From Megamonas hypermegale (lineage in GTDB: Bacteria > Bacillota > Negativicutes > Selenomonadales > Selenomonadaceae), in the NCBI GenBank assembly GCA_002314325.1, contig DCFC01000013.1, forward strand, positions 1-64,000: a DNA stretch of 64,000 nucleotides. The letters run 5' to 3'. Made by a program: the position numbers and the translations under genes. Each line of letters starts with the position of its first letter. Position 1 is the stretch's first letter. The notes under the pieces were generated by a model. It was not told the DNA's origin and ran no database searches. It saw only the letters and a program-made list of their open reading frames with translations. Shown here piece after piece: positions 49,690-59,311 of the stretch.

Positions 49690-50363
49690 TAATATCCGCT
49701 CCTTACAACTTCTTCCTTTCCTTGTGCAATACCAAACCATTGTGCTTTATCATCCCATTTAAAATAAAATTTTCCTTGTATACGCTGTTTATTTCCATAA
49801 TGTTGATATTCCATAGTTAAAGTATCATTTTGTACAGATAAATTTCTATACATTACAGGTGAAGCACTTTCTCTATTCCAACCGAAATATCTTTTTGTTA
49901 TTTCTCTTGTATCAATATATTTTACAAACTTGCCGTCAGCGCGTCTGCCAATAATAGAATAATCAAATTCCGGTCCGTAGGTTTTGTATATTGGATAAAG
50001 TGTTATTCCTTCATTAGATTTGATTTTATAAATAGTGCTAATAAGGATATTATCTTCTATTGTATTATTTATATCTTGACCGCCAAATTTTAAATATCCT
50101 CTATAGCTATAATGAAGATATAATGCATCTTTTCCGTTGCCAAAACGTGCTATGCCTTTTTCATAACCTCGTGTATTGTCTTTTCTATATTTAGTATAAA
50201 ATTTTCCACTGTTATAATTAGCACCATCAATGTATACACCACCTCCACCTGCTTGCATAATACCTGCTTCTCCTATTTCAATCGGTTGGGAAAACTGCAT
50301 AGCAAAACAATTTCCTGAAAACAACAAACATATAAACATCATTAATCCCAAAAACCTTCGCAT
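49689..50363 (-). CDS. Exported protein, paralogue of 54034
   Basis: A 224-residue protein with a signal peptide and QFSQPIEIGEAGIMQAGGGGVYIDGANYNSGKFYTKY, RADGKFVKYIDTREITKRYFGWN, and KFYFKWDDKAQWFGIAQG. The 54034 product shares this throughout. Its stop overlaps the start of the next gene as TAATG. Function unknown. Confidence 0.7.
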   Translation of the reverse strand: MRRFLGLMMFICLLFSGNCFAMQFSQPIEIGEAGIMQAGGGGVYIDGANYNSGKFYTKYRKDNTRGYEKGIARFGNGKDALYLHYSYRGYLKFGGQDINNTIEDNILISTIYKIKSNEGITLYPIYKTYGPEFDYSIIGRRADGKFVKYIDTREITKRYFGWNRESASPVMYRNLSVQNDTLTMEYQHYGNKQRIQGKFYFKWDDKAQWFGIAQGKEEVVRSGY

Positions 50364-50389
50364 GATTTTCATCTCCTTCTAAATGAAAA

Positions 50390-50426
50390 GGCGGTGCAAA
50401 ACCTGTTTGCAGGTCGTACACCGCCG
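50390..50426 (-). terminator. Terminator after the 50431 gene
   Basis: GGCGGTG and CACCGCC arms enclose a stem-loop; TTTTC follows on the minus strand. Confidence 0.7.
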
Positions 50427-50430
50427 TTTT

Positions 50431-50619
50431 CTATCCTTGTTTTTCCCTTGTCATCGTTATTGGCAGTAAATCACTGCCGTTTAACAGTTGACCGCTTGTA
50501 ACGAAAGCCGTCTTTGTTTCCTCCTTCGGCGCATCCTTTGCCGAAAAAAACGACATAAACGAAAAAGCAATAGCTATACCGAACAAAATGAGCAATATTC
50601 CTCTTACTATCGGGTTCAT
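50431..50619 (-). CDS. Small membrane-anchored protein
   Basis: A 62-residue protein with an N-terminal helix (GILLILFGIAIAFSFMSFF) and a polar tail outside. AAAGGAG lies upstream. Unrecognised. Confidence 0.55.
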   Translation of the reverse strand: MNPIVRGILLILFGIAIAFSFMSFFSAKDAPKEETKTAFVTSGQLLNGSDLLPITMTREKQG

Positions 50620-50706
50620 ACAAACTCTCCTTTAAACCGTAAAATTCATTACTCATAATATTCTTTGGCGGATACAATTTTTCCTTTTACTCTAAAAGTT
50701 TATTTT

Positions 50707-51249
50707 TTATTCAGATTTTCTCTTTTTCGCCTGATTTTCTATAAAAGTATTATCCATAACCAATACATTTACATATTTCCCGTCTTTAAGTTCTTTAAAA
50801 TGTCCCAGCATAACCGCTGTACCGTTCATCATAATCCATACAGCTGCCTCAGAATCATTTGTTGTTCCCTGTTTATACAGCGGCAATGTTTCACTGATTT
50901 TCGCAACCATTAAATCATAATTATGTTTCGACTGTTCCAATGTATCCGCATTAAACATTATGGTTATTTTATAGAGCTGGTCATTCCAAAGATTTACGGT
51001 TGCAAACGGTGTAGATAGTACGCCGTTTATATCTGCTGGTTCCATATTAAAAGTATACGTTACTGCATTTTCACTCATATAATATTTTGAGTAAGTAACT
51101 TCGTAAGACTGCCGAATATCTTCAATACTTTCTCCCCAATACAAATTTCTGAAGCCATTTTCCGTAATGATATCACTTGCTAAAGCGTTTGCTTGGATAA
51201 TTGCAGATAATATAACACTGCAACATATTATTTTAACTAATCGATACAT
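50707..51249 (-). CDS. Exported YxG-family protein 2
   Basis: A 180-residue protein with a signal peptide and NGFRNLYWGESIEDIRQSYEVTYSK, close to 52761 and 48662. The body has FATVNLWNDQLYKITIMF. Unknown function. Confidence 0.7.
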   Translation of the reverse strand: MYRLVKIICCSVILSAIIQANALASDIITENGFRNLYWGESIEDIRQSYEVTYSKYYMSENAVTYTFNMEPADINGVLSTPFATVNLWNDQLYKITIMFNADTLEQSKHNYDLMVAKISETLPLYKQGTTNDSEAAVWIMMNGTAVMLGHFKELKDGKYVNVLVMDNTFIENQAKKRKSE

Positions 51250-51270
51250 AGTATTTCTCCATTTACATAA

Positions 51271-51825
51271 TTATTTTAAACGTTCTTCCTTCTCCCTTGA
51301 TAAAAACTGAATGAAAAAGGAAGACTTCGCTGTTTCATTACCTGGTAATTTAAAGGCATTTATATAAATGATACCAAATAATAAATTTTTTCCTTTTGGT
51401 ACCCAAATATCAAATTTACTTTCTCCACCCTCTTGCTTTGTTTCAGAAGACATTGGATTGCCCCAAATATCTTGAACTATCTTTTTTAATTTATCGAGAT
51501 GTTCTAATCTATCTTTAGGAATGTCCCAACTACTAATCATTGATACACCTGATAGTTTATTATTAAAAAATGTCAATGTTATCGGCTGTTCTATAGATAC
51601 ATCATATCCTTCCAACGGATTAATGAATGCCTTATAGCTTGTAGTTTTTTCTTCATCATCATATTCTTCAAATTCAAGCGAGAAATTCTGTTGTACTTCT
51701 TCTAACGGCTGACCTAAATAAATTTGATTGAGAATTTTGTCTGGTGATTGCGATTCAGCAAAACAAACACTTGTTGTTAAAATCAATGCACTTAAACCTA
51801 ACAGGCAAATAAATCTTCTTAACAT
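51271..51825 (-). CDS. Exported YxG-family protein 3
   Basis: A 184-residue protein with a signal peptide, LNQIYLGQPLEEVQQNFSLEFEEYDDEEKTTSYKAF and VSIEQPITLTFFNNKLSGVSMI. It resembles the 59312 product most in the EQPI(S/T)L strand. Confidence 0.7.
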   Translation of the reverse strand: MLRRFICLLGLSALILTTSVCFAESQSPDKILNQIYLGQPLEEVQQNFSLEFEEYDDEEKTTSYKAFINPLEGYDVSIEQPITLTFFNNKLSGVSMISSWDIPKDRLEHLDKLKKIVQDIWGNPMSSETKQEGGESKFDIWVPKGKNLLFGIIYINAFKLPGNETAKSSFFIQFLSREKEERLK

Positions 51826-51849
51826 AAAGAAGCACCTCTTTCCTATACG

Positions 51850-52728
51850 TTACAATAAATTACCACGTTTTACCTTATTACCTCTTTTGAAATCGCCCTT
51901 TTGTTTTTTTATTTTGCCAACAGAATAATTTTTGCTGACTTCAACGATTTCTATTGTTCCCAAAAGTTTTTCTTTCACGCCGATAAATTCTCCTGTTTGA
52001 GGCTGTATTAATGGAGCACCTTCTTCATAAACAGTATAAATATCATTTAATTGAACTCCGTTTTCATAACCTAAATTAAAATATACTTTTTCACTTATCA
52101 TATCTACACTTAAAATTTCCCCGGATAATGGATTTACCTTATTCATTTCAACCATGATTTTATCAGCTGCATCTATTGCAGCATTGCATATAAGATTATT
52201 AGCATTTGTTGAAAAATATTCTGGCAGGATATTCGTGTTTGTTAAATCATTTAAACGATTGTAAACAATACTACTGTCTGTACCGGATACTACGTTTGAA
52301 TTTAATACAATTCCCGTTTTGTTATCGACTAAATGTAATTCACAAACTACTTTAGCTTTTAAACCAATATAAGCAACATTATCAAATGGAATAACCTCCG
52401 CACTGATTACCGTACCAATTAAAGTATAATCAGCACCGGAAATATTACCTAGTTGTATAGCTTTATCACCTTCTATTTTAGTAAGGTCTTGTATTCCCAT
52501 TTTCTGCAACATTTCCTCTAAATCACTGCGATCCAACACAATATAATTTTTGTGTTGCACTAATCCGCTTAAAACAGCAGATTGCAAATTATTACAAGCC
52601 ATATCGCCATATTCCGTATGCACAGCGTTTATAAAATTACCTACAGCTACTTTCTTTACAGCTGTTTCGCCAACAATTGGAAAAATAAACATAAATATGA
52701 AAAGTAAACTACAAATAAACTGTTTCAT
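51850..52728 (-). CDS. CsgG-like exported protein
   Basis: A 292-residue protein with a signal peptide. Residues ~22-170 resemble the CsgG/curli-assembly domain (KKVAVGNFINAVHTEYGDMACNNLQSAVLSGL, DRSDLEEMLQKMGI, GNISGADYTLIGTVISAEVIP). A C-terminal beta-rich part (GVQLNDIYTVYEEGAPLIQPQTGEFIGVKEK) follows. It lacks a lipobox cysteine, so an outer-membrane pore is unlikely; it may be periplasmic. Confidence 0.78.
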   Translation of the reverse strand: MKQFICSLLFIFMFIFPIVGETAVKKVAVGNFINAVHTEYGDMACNNLQSAVLSGLVQHKNYIVLDRSDLEEMLQKMGIQDLTKIEGDKAIQLGNISGADYTLIGTVISAEVIPFDNVAYIGLKAKVVCELHLVDNKTGIVLNSNVVSGTDSSIVYNRLNDLTNTNILPEYFSTNANNLICNAAIDAADKIMVEMNKVNPLSGEILSVDMISEKVYFNLGYENGVQLNDIYTVYEEGAPLIQPQTGEFIGVKEKLLGTIEIVEVSKNYSVGKIKKQKGDFKRGNKVKRGNLL

Positions 52729-52760
52729 ATATTTCTTTATTCCTTTTCATCCTGAATAAA

Positions 52761-53288
52761 TTATCGTAAACTGCCGTCTTCCAATTCTAATGTTGAATAA
52801 TAATTATCTCTGATATCATAACGAGTAAAAATTACAGCTGTATCAGTTCTATTCCACTCAGTTATACGTGGCTTATTTTTTAATCTTGCATAAAGCTTAT
52901 CTCTCATATCTGGTTTACCAAAACTATTGATAATACCTTCTATTATGGTTTGACCATTTTTCCAACTATCATTTCCAGAACGACTTAAAAAGGTGATTTT
53001 TATCTTAGCTAATTTATTATGATAGAAATATATCTCTATCATTGGAACTGCTTTTATGTTATATACATATAGAAAATCCTTATGAATTTTATATTTTGTG
53101 TAAATACCGTCAATTTCATAATCATTTAAATCAATATCATAATTTTGAGCTATCTGTTCTATTGTCTGTCCCCAGTACAGATTATTAAATCCCTTATCAT
53201 GCACAATATCATCCGGACCGGAAAAAACAACACTAGAACTGAATATCATAGTAATAACAAATACCATAGCAACATAAAATCTTTTCAT
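52761..53288 (-). CDS. Exported YxG-family protein 4
   Basis: A 175-residue protein with a signal peptide and KGFNNLYWGQTIEQIAQNYDIDLNDYE, then MIEIYFYHNKLAKIKITF. Very close in plan to 50707. Unknown function. Confidence 0.7.
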   Translation of the reverse strand: MKRFYVAMVFVITMIFSSSVVFSGPDDIVHDKGFNNLYWGQTIEQIAQNYDIDLNDYEIDGIYTKYKIHKDFLYVYNIKAVPMIEIYFYHNKLAKIKITFLSRSGNDSWKNGQTIIEGIINSFGKPDMRDKLYARLKNKPRITEWNRTDTAVIFTRYDIRDNYYSTLELEDGSLR

Positions 53289-53325
53289 AATAATATCTCC
53301 TTTTTTCTTACAAATATATGTCTAA

Positions 53326-54021
53326 TTAAAATAATCTTATATATTTAGTTCTATTTGTAAGTACAGTTATAAATTGTTCATATAACAAAAAATCCCATTT
53401 ATTTGTTGCTTTATTATATCTTAGAAGAATACTTAAATTTGTTTCCTCTGTTAAAAAATTATTACTATTAAGTATGTCTTCTGCTGCTTCTTCATAAGCT
53501 TCAACATAATATACAAAAGCTACATTCATTACATGTGAAGATTTTGTATTTCCATTAAGTAATTTTTTTTCATCTATTTTTATTTTGCTTTTTAATTTTT
53601 CCCTAAACTTATCATAAAAATATTTTCTATCTATTGTCGTTATATATGCGCTCATATGTGTATAATTTTTATCTTTTTCTTTTTTCATTGCTTCTTCATT
53701 AATTTCAACACGAAATTTTGTTTTATTACGAAGTTTTTGATTAACGGCTAATAATCGATTAAACTCTTGTTGAGTACATACATTACCTTCTTGTAATACT
53801 TTATAACGTAATATTTTTTTATATTCTTCATTTTTTAAATTAAATACAAATTCACTTATACTATCTTCATATCCTGTATCTTTGGCAATACTAACATCTT
53901 CACTAATAGCTACATTTAAATATAAATTTGCAACTTCTATTTCAGATAATTCTTTTTTGCTACAACCAGCAACAAGTATTGAAATTATTAATATTGTGCT
54001 TATAAAAACTTTTTTGTACAT
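53326..54021 (-). CDS. Lipoprotein, DUF5105-like
   Basis: A 231-residue protein with lipobox ILVAGCS at the end of its signal peptide. The mature part is helix-rich and charged (VANLYLNVAISEDVSIAKDTGY, KIKIDEKKLLNGN) and ends with a strand (ATNKWDFLLYEQF). Such proteins are common, unassigned envelope lipoproteins. Confidence 0.68.
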   Translation of the reverse strand: MYKKVFISTILIISILVAGCSKKELSEIEVANLYLNVAISEDVSIAKDTGYEDSISEFVFNLKNEEYKKILRYKVLQEGNVCTQQEFNRLLAVNQKLRNKTKFRVEINEEAMKKEKDKNYTHMSAYITTIDRKYFYDKFREKLKSKIKIDEKKLLNGNTKSSHVMNVAFVYYVEAYEEAAEDILNSNNFLTEETNLSILLRYNKATNKWDFLLYEQFITVLTNRTKYIRLF

Positions 54022-54033
54022 AAATTAACACTC

Positions 54034-54705
54034 CTATCTAATAATTTGTTCTTCTCCTTGTGCAACACTAAACCATTGAGCGTTTTCATCCCATTTAAAA
54101 TAAAAATTACCTTTTGCTATACCATTCATACTATAACGCCTTCTATATTCCATAATTAATGTATCTCCCTGAGTTGATAAATCCCTGTATATAACAGGAG
54201 AAACACCTTCTCCATTCCAACCAAAATATCTTCGAGTTATTTCATTTGTATCAATATATTTTACAAATCTACCGTCAGCCCGTCTGCCGACAATAATATA
54301 ATTAAGTTCTGGTCCATATGTGTTATATAATGGATATAATGTAATTTGTTCATTTGAAGTAATTTTATACATTTGTACAATCAAATAATCATTAGCAATT
54401 GTATTTTTTATATCCTTACCGCCAAATCTAAGATCATCTTTTCCAAAATTATAATGAACATATAATGCGTCTTTTCCATTCCCATAACGTGCTATGCCTT
54501 TTTCGTAACCTTTTTTATTATTTGGAGTAAGTTTCGTATAATAATTTCCATCATTATATGTAGCTCCCTTAATCATTACTCCACTACCGCCTGCCTGCTG
54601 ATAGCCTGTAATACCTATTTCTTTAGGCTGAGAAAATTGCATAGCTAAACAATTCCCGGAAAATAAAAAACAAATACTAAGTATTAATCCGAAAAATTTT
54701 TTCAT
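54034..54705 (-). CDS. Exported protein, paralogue of 49689
   Basis: A 223-residue protein with a signal peptide and FSQPKEIGITGYQQAGGSGVMIKGATYNDGNYYTKL, GRRADGRFVKYIDTNEITRRYFGWNGEG. High similarity to 49689 over its whole length shows a duplication. Function unknown. Confidence 0.7.
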   Translation of the reverse strand: MKKFFGLILSICFLFSGNCLAMQFSQPKEIGITGYQQAGGSGVMIKGATYNDGNYYTKLTPNNKKGYEKGIARYGNGKDALYVHYNFGKDDLRFGGKDIKNTIANDYLIVQMYKITSNEQITLYPLYNTYGPELNYIIVGRRADGRFVKYIDTNEITRRYFGWNGEGVSPVIYRDLSTQGDTLIMEYRRRYSMNGIAKGNFYFKWDENAQWFSVAQGEEQIIR

Positions 54706-54769
54706 GATATATTCCTCCTTTATTTATAATTAAATAATTAACATTTATATGTAATAAAAAATTTGTAGT

Positions 54770-54797
54770 GGCAGCTCCTAAATAGGGGAGCCGCCAT
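54770..54797 (-). terminator. Terminator of the NagZ gene
   Basis: GGCAGCTCC and GGAGCCGCC pair over nine bases (one G-U) and are followed by an AT-rich T run on the minus strand. Confidence 0.7.
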
Positions 54798-54804
54798 TCA
54801 AATT

Positions 54805-55962
54805 TTAAGTTAAGTTCATCAGTTTTACTTTTAAAATTCTGCGCACAGATTCGTTTAATCTATCTTCACTGATTGTACCGTTCTGTACTGCTTTTAATAT
54901 TCCATTGTAAACATCAATTTCATGTTCATATTCATGGCATACAAGAACTATATCTACACCTGCCTGAACAGCTTTTACACCTGTTTCTTCAAAACTGTAA
55001 TGTTTTGAAATAGCTCCCATTTCTAAATCATCAGTGATAACAATTCCCTGATAATCCAGTTCATCACGCAAAATTTCTGTTATAATTTTCGGCGAAAGAC
55101 TGGCAGGAGATGTTTCATCAAATGCCGGATATGTCAGATGTGATACCATAATGAAATGTTTATTAGACGATAGTTTGTTTATTGCTGATTTAAACGGTAC
55201 TAAATCTTCAGTGCGTAAAGTTTCACCGTCGACAGGTACACTGTAAGCATCTATATGGGTATCAACTTGACCTTTGCCAATACCCGGAAAATGCTTTAAA
55301 CAATATAATAAATTATTTTCTTCATAACCTTTGCCGGCATTTATAACAAATTCAGTTACTTTTTGTACATCTGTGCTATAAGAGCGACGGTCATTAGAAC
55401 CAACATCGGCAACAGGAGCAAAATTTAAATTTATTCCCAGTTCCTTCAATTCTTTTGCCGTTTTATCTGCCCAGATTTTTGCCTGTTCTGGTTCATTTGT
55501 TTCACCAATTTCTTTGGCGGAAGGCGGAGGTGTAAGTTCAGTTTCCATACGAATTACATCTCCTCCTTCTTCATCAATTCCAATAAATAACGGTATATTT
55601 TCTGGTGCATTTGCTTGCAAATCCGCTGTTAATTTTTGTACTTGCTGTTTATTTTCCATATTGCGGTCAAAAAGCACAATACCACCGATATTGTATTCAT
55701 TCAGCATATACAGGCTATCATCATTTACCTGCGTACCCTGTATGCCAATCATAACCATCTGCCCTACTTTTTCCGCCGGTGTCATTTGATTTAAAATGGC
55801 TTCAACACGCTCATTAGTCGAAAGTGTTTTATCATTAATTATGGAACTGATATCTTTTTGCGATACTGTTGTTTTTTCTTCTGAAACGCATCCAGCCGAA
55901 AATGCACCAACCATAACAATGCAAAATAGTATAAACAGTATTTTTTTCATTCCCGAATTCAT
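54805..55962 (-). CDS. nagZ: NagZ-like beta-N-acetylhexosaminidase lipoprotein (GH3)
   Basis: A 385-residue glycoside hydrolase family 3 enzyme that would release GlcNAc from wall fragments. It has a lipobox (FSAGC) and thus acts outside. Motifs: PLFIGIDEEGGDVIRM, KHFPGIGKGQVDTHIDAY (the D-T-H keeps the Asp-His dyad; the usual GHGDT loop is altered) and GIVITDDLEMGAIS (nucleophile Asp). GGAG stands before ATG 55962. An ATGA overlap couples it to 55959. Confidence 0.9.
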   Translation of the reverse strand: MNSGMKKILFILFCIVMVGAFSAGCVSEEKTTVSQKDISSIINDKTLSTNERVEAILNQMTPAEKVGQMVMIGIQGTQVNDDSLYMLNEYNIGGIVLFDRNMENKQQVQKLTADLQANAPENIPLFIGIDEEGGDVIRMETELTPPPSAKEIGETNEPEQAKIWADKTAKELKELGINLNFAPVADVGSNDRRSYSTDVQKVTEFVINAGKGYEENNLLYCLKHFPGIGKGQVDTHIDAYSVPVDGETLRTEDLVPFKSAINKLSSNKHFIMVSHLTYPAFDETSPASLSPKIITEILRDELDYQGIVITDDLEMGAISKHYSFEETGVKAVQAGVDIVLVCHEYEHEIDVYNGILKAVQNGTISEDRLNESVRRILKVKLMNLT

Positions 55963-56777
55963 TCAAAATGTTCTCCTGTTTTATCTGCTACAATTGAGTC
56001 TATTCTCCAATTGCCGTTTTCTTTTATGAGTATCGTCTTGCCTTTAAATGTCTGCACTTTTACTCTGTTATTATCTTTATCCCGTGCTTCCAAATCATAG
56101 GAAAATTCTACTCTGTTTATTTCAGCTGAAATCAACTGCAAATTAGAAGGATTACTGGACAGCGTTTTATCAAAACCGGGAGCCCAGCCTTCATATGTCA
56201 TGCGATTTTGAAAATCCTTGGAAAGATAGCCGTACGCTCTGCGCAGATTATGTTCCGTTATAGATTTATGGTATTCAAAAAATCTGACTCCCGCATCAGA
56301 AACATCTGTATTCTTCTGTTTTTCCGCATTTGGCACGACTTTTTCTTTCAGATAATCAAGATTTGCCGCTTTCTGTTCTGCTGCCGGTTCTTTATTTTTT
56401 TCCTTATCAGCAGATTGGACTTCCTCCTGTTTCGTTTCTTCTGTTTTTGCTTCCTCTGTATCAGTTGCCGCCTGTTCAACAGTAGCTGTAGCCGTTGTAT
56501 TTTCCGCCGCTTTATTGCTGTTGACAAAATACATTCCGGCTAATACACCGATTAAAACAACAATGATGATTATCAAAATGTATCTTAGCTTATTTTTCGA
56601 TTTCGGCTTTGCATCTTGCGGCATATTCGGCGGTACATTCAATATCGGCTGATTTTTTACTGCTGTAGACGGATTTAGATTTGTATTTTCTTCCGGCTTT
56701 TTCGTTCCGCAACCACCGCAAAATTTATTAGTATTTATCCTGCCGCATTTCGGACATTTCCATTCATTATTTTCCAT
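55959..56777 (-). CDS. Zinc-ribbon membrane protein, TcaA-like
   Basis: A 272-residue protein: zinc ribbon WKCPKCGRINTNKFCGGCGTKKPE, a Pro-rich linker, one membrane helix (YILIIIIVVLIGVLAGMYFV), an acidic Glu/Thr-rich linker and a C-terminal NTF2-like extracellular domain (FFEYHKSITEHNLRRAYGYLSKDFQNRM). It ends where nagZ begins. A cell-envelope sensing role is suggested but unproven. Confidence 0.75.
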   Translation of the reverse strand: MENNEWKCPKCGRINTNKFCGGCGTKKPEENTNLNPSTAVKNQPILNVPPNMPQDAKPKSKNKLRYILIIIIVVLIGVLAGMYFVNSNKAAENTTATATVEQAATDTEEAKTEETKQEEVQSADKEKNKEPAAEQKAANLDYLKEKVVPNAEKQKNTDVSDAGVRFFEYHKSITEHNLRRAYGYLSKDFQNRMTYEGWAPGFDKTLSSNPSNLQLISAEINRVEFSYDLEARDKDNNRVKVQTFKGKTILIKENGNWRIDSIVADKTGEHFE

Positions 56778-56789
56778 ATCATTTCTCCA

Positions 56790-57716
56790 TTACTTACTCC
56801 ATTTTTCTATGGCAGCATCACCCATAATCTGTAAATCATGTATCACTGCACCCAGTTCATTAATCATTCTATCTGTATCCTGCGTCGGTGCACTTTTTAA
56901 AGTTTTTAAAGCACCATTGCCAAAAGAAGTCAATGGGCCAACACCTAAAGTTATGGTCGCTCCCGTGCCTCGGCTGGAAAAAATCTTAAACAGAAAACTT
57001 TTTTGAATACTGCCTAAAATTATAAGTATGCCTATCACCATCACAAGTAAGCCCATCAGATTTATTTCACTGTGCGAACTATATCTGCCAAACCATGAAA
57101 CGGTTGTAACTGTAAAGTTGGAAAAACCTGCAAGCGTAACCAATAGCCCGATAAGAATTCCCCAGATACTAATATTTCTGCCGCAGTAAGAGTCAAATCC
57201 GCCGATTGAATCTATGGACACTTCACTGTTTATACGGCTTGTCGGTCCTTTACCTTGAAAAATTACGCGTTGATTAGTTATCGTCAGATAACCTTTGCAA
57301 TTGAGAACGCTAATCCAATGGAAAAAGCTCTGTATATAACTGCATTGATATTGACGTACAAATACTTCTCCCTCCGCCAGAACTAAACCGTGCATCTGCG
57401 GCATATTATAAGCAGGATTAGGCGCATAATTATATGGCTGCTGCGGCTGCTGATAATTTTGATACATAGGCTGTGCATACGGTTGCTGTGCATAAGTCTG
57501 TTGCTGATACTGCTGTGCATTCTGTTCAGTTGCCACTTGACTTGCTTCATTTTGCGGAGCTGAATTTTGTTGAACCTGTTCAGCAGCTTTACTGCTATCT
57601 TTAGATATGTCAATATTATTTATTTCCGTATTGACTGCATTGACAACAGCACCGCAATTCGGGCATTTTGTAGTTCCTTCTGGTAATTTTGTTCCACATT
57701 CTTCACAAAAAATCAT
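56790..57716 (-). CDS. Zinc-ribbon, Gln-rich, PH-like membrane protein
   Basis: A 308-residue protein. CEECGTKLPEGTTKCPNCGAVV (zinc ribbon) is followed by a Gln/Tyr-rich disordered stretch (~55-105), a PH-like strand set (EGEVFVRQYQCSY, YLTITNQRVIFQGKG) and two membrane helices (~185-235). The pattern recalls bacterial PH domain membrane proteins. Function unknown. Confidence 0.68.
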   Translation of the reverse strand: MIFCEECGTKLPEGTTKCPNCGAVVNAVNTEINNIDISKDSSKAAEQVQQNSAPQNEASQVATEQNAQQYQQQTYAQQPYAQPMYQNYQQPQQPYNYAPNPAYNMPQMHGLVLAEGEVFVRQYQCSYIQSFFHWISVLNCKGYLTITNQRVIFQGKGPTSRINSEVSIDSIGGFDSYCGRNISIWGILIGLLVTLAGFSNFTVTTVSWFGRYSSHSEINLMGLLVMVIGILIILGSIQKSFLFKIFSSRGTGATITLGVGPLTSFGNGALKTLKSAPTQDTDRMINELGAVIHDLQIMGDAAIEKWSK

Positions 57717-57728
57717 AGTAAAGACCTC

Positions 57729-58496
57729 CTATTTTTTATATCGTGTATAATAAACATCATCTTTAATTATTATGGTATCTAACTGCTTATTAGGAAGAAA
57801 ATATACGTATATTTCACTTTCTAACGAACTAATTAAATAGCCTTTATTCTCTTGCCATATTTTTAATACTTGCCAATCATCTGTATCAGCAAATCTATTT
57901 TGGGCATATTTCTCTAAACTATTTAAAGCTTTTTCTTTCATTTCTTCTTTTTCTTCTTCAGATATATACCACTCTTCACGATTGCATTGAATATGCTGAC
58001 TTTCATAAAAATAGCAATTTCCACTAAATATTACCCACACATAACCACCGTCACTAATAACAGCATTGATTATTTTATCCTTATATTTAAAAGTATATCC
58101 TTTGCCATATTTTTCATCTAATTTACTGTTTTCTCCATCAAAATAAATTTCTTCAAAACCACATTGTCTAAAAATATTTATTACATTCCAAGCTTCTTCT
58201 TCTGTTAAATTAGTACCTGCCATAATTTTTTGAACTTCTTCTGTTTCATCGAAAGTTCTTTCTGTTTTGGTAACTGTTACTTGTGTTATCCTTTGCCAAA
58301 TATTATTTTCAGCCGGATAAAATTTTCCTGCTTCTATAGATATAACAAAAAACAATACACAGATTACTATACCAAGAAAATAATTTAGATTTAATGACTG
58401 CTTTCCATGCCTAATCAGTTTATATATTATAAATAATATACAGCCGATTAGTACTATTATCGAAAGCACACCTATAATATTCAGCACCATTCCCAT
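57729..58496 (-). CDS. Membrane protein sharing a domain with the prophage 8118 gene
   Basis: A 255-residue protein with two membrane helices at residues ~1-30 and ~38-55. The domain VQKIMAGTNLTEEEAWNVINIFRQCGFEEIYFDG at ~85-120 matches the prophage product at 8118 (VQSVMDSTNVDEAEAEKI, QCG). No zinc domain follows here. Function unknown. Confidence 0.65.
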   Translation of the reverse strand: MGMVLNIIGVLSIIVLIGCILFIIYKLIRHGKQSLNLNYFLGIVICVLFFVISIEAGKFYPAENNIWQRITQVTVTKTERTFDETEEVQKIMAGTNLTEEEAWNVINIFRQCGFEEIYFDGENSKLDEKYGKGYTFKYKDKIINAVISDGGYVWVIFSGNCYFYESQHIQCNREEWYISEEEKEEMKEKALNSLEKYAQNRFADTDDWQVLKIWQENKGYLISSLESEIYVYFLPNKQLDTIIIKDDVYYTRYKK

Positions 58497-58500
58497 AACA

Positions 58501-59274
58501 TCACCTCACTTGATTAAAAATACTCATATCCATACCGGCTTCCTGCAATGCCTGTGCATATTCAGGGTCATTTTGCAGTTCCTGCCGGAATTTTTCTTTA
58601 AACTGCGGACTGTTTCTCACCAGATTTTCAAATCGATTGACAACCTCCGGTGCTGTCTTTAGATATTCGGCATATTCCAAACGCTTAATCTTGTCGGCCA
58701 TCCGCGCATACGGCATATAATAAAAGACAAGATTTCCCGTATTGCCCTTAATTATCAGTCTTACTTCGTAATCGCCATCTTGCCATGTATAGCGCACCCT
58801 GTCGGCTACCGTTATACTGCTCGCTGGATTTCCCCATTTACCGATTAGTAAATCTTTCAGACTTTCGCCATTTCCTTCAAATTTAAACAGCACATTTTCC
58901 AGCCGGTTTTCATAAAACTCCAGCCGTATATTTTCCTGAAAGACCGTATCTGCCAAATAAAACATTGCACACGCTTTATCATAACGCACAATAGCGTCGT
59001 CATCTATTTGCCGTTGGGATTTAAGCAGATAATTGTTCTCATAAACCTCCGCCAACGAAGCTCCCAACTTCAGCCCGCACATTTCCGACAGCTGCGCCTG
59101 AATAGGATTTACACTAACTGCATTTTCTATAGTATTTACATTTATTACGTCTTCTGTTGTGGATATATCATTTTTGCTTGAATAGTAATCTATATTTCTA
59201 TCTATTGGAAAAGCACTTGTTATTGATGATAAAATACCGATTATCATTAAACTTAGAAATAAAATTTTCCTCAT
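58501..59274 (-). CDS. Exported protein with distant YxG block
   Basis: A 257-residue protein with a signal peptide, a spacer (TTEDVINVNTIENAVSVNPIQ), GLKLGASLAEVYENNYLL and a C-terminal charged tail (NRFENLVRNSPQFKEKFRQELQNDPEYAQAL). ATG 59274 has AAAGAGGTG. The block is a loose relative of the cluster family. Confidence 0.65.
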   Translation of the reverse strand: MRKILFLSLMIIGILSSITSAFPIDRNIDYYSSKNDISTTEDVINVNTIENAVSVNPIQAQLSEMCGLKLGASLAEVYENNYLLKSQRQIDDDAIVRYDKACAMFYLADTVFQENIRLEFYENRLENVLFKFEGNGESLKDLLIGKWGNPASSITVADRVRYTWQDGDYEVRLIIKGNTGNLVFYYMPYARMADKIKRLEYAEYLKTAPEVVNRFENLVRNSPQFKEKFRQELQNDPEYAQALQEAGMDMSIFNQVR

Positions 59275-59311
59275 TATGTTCACCTCTTTTTATAACATTA
59301 CATACATAAAA

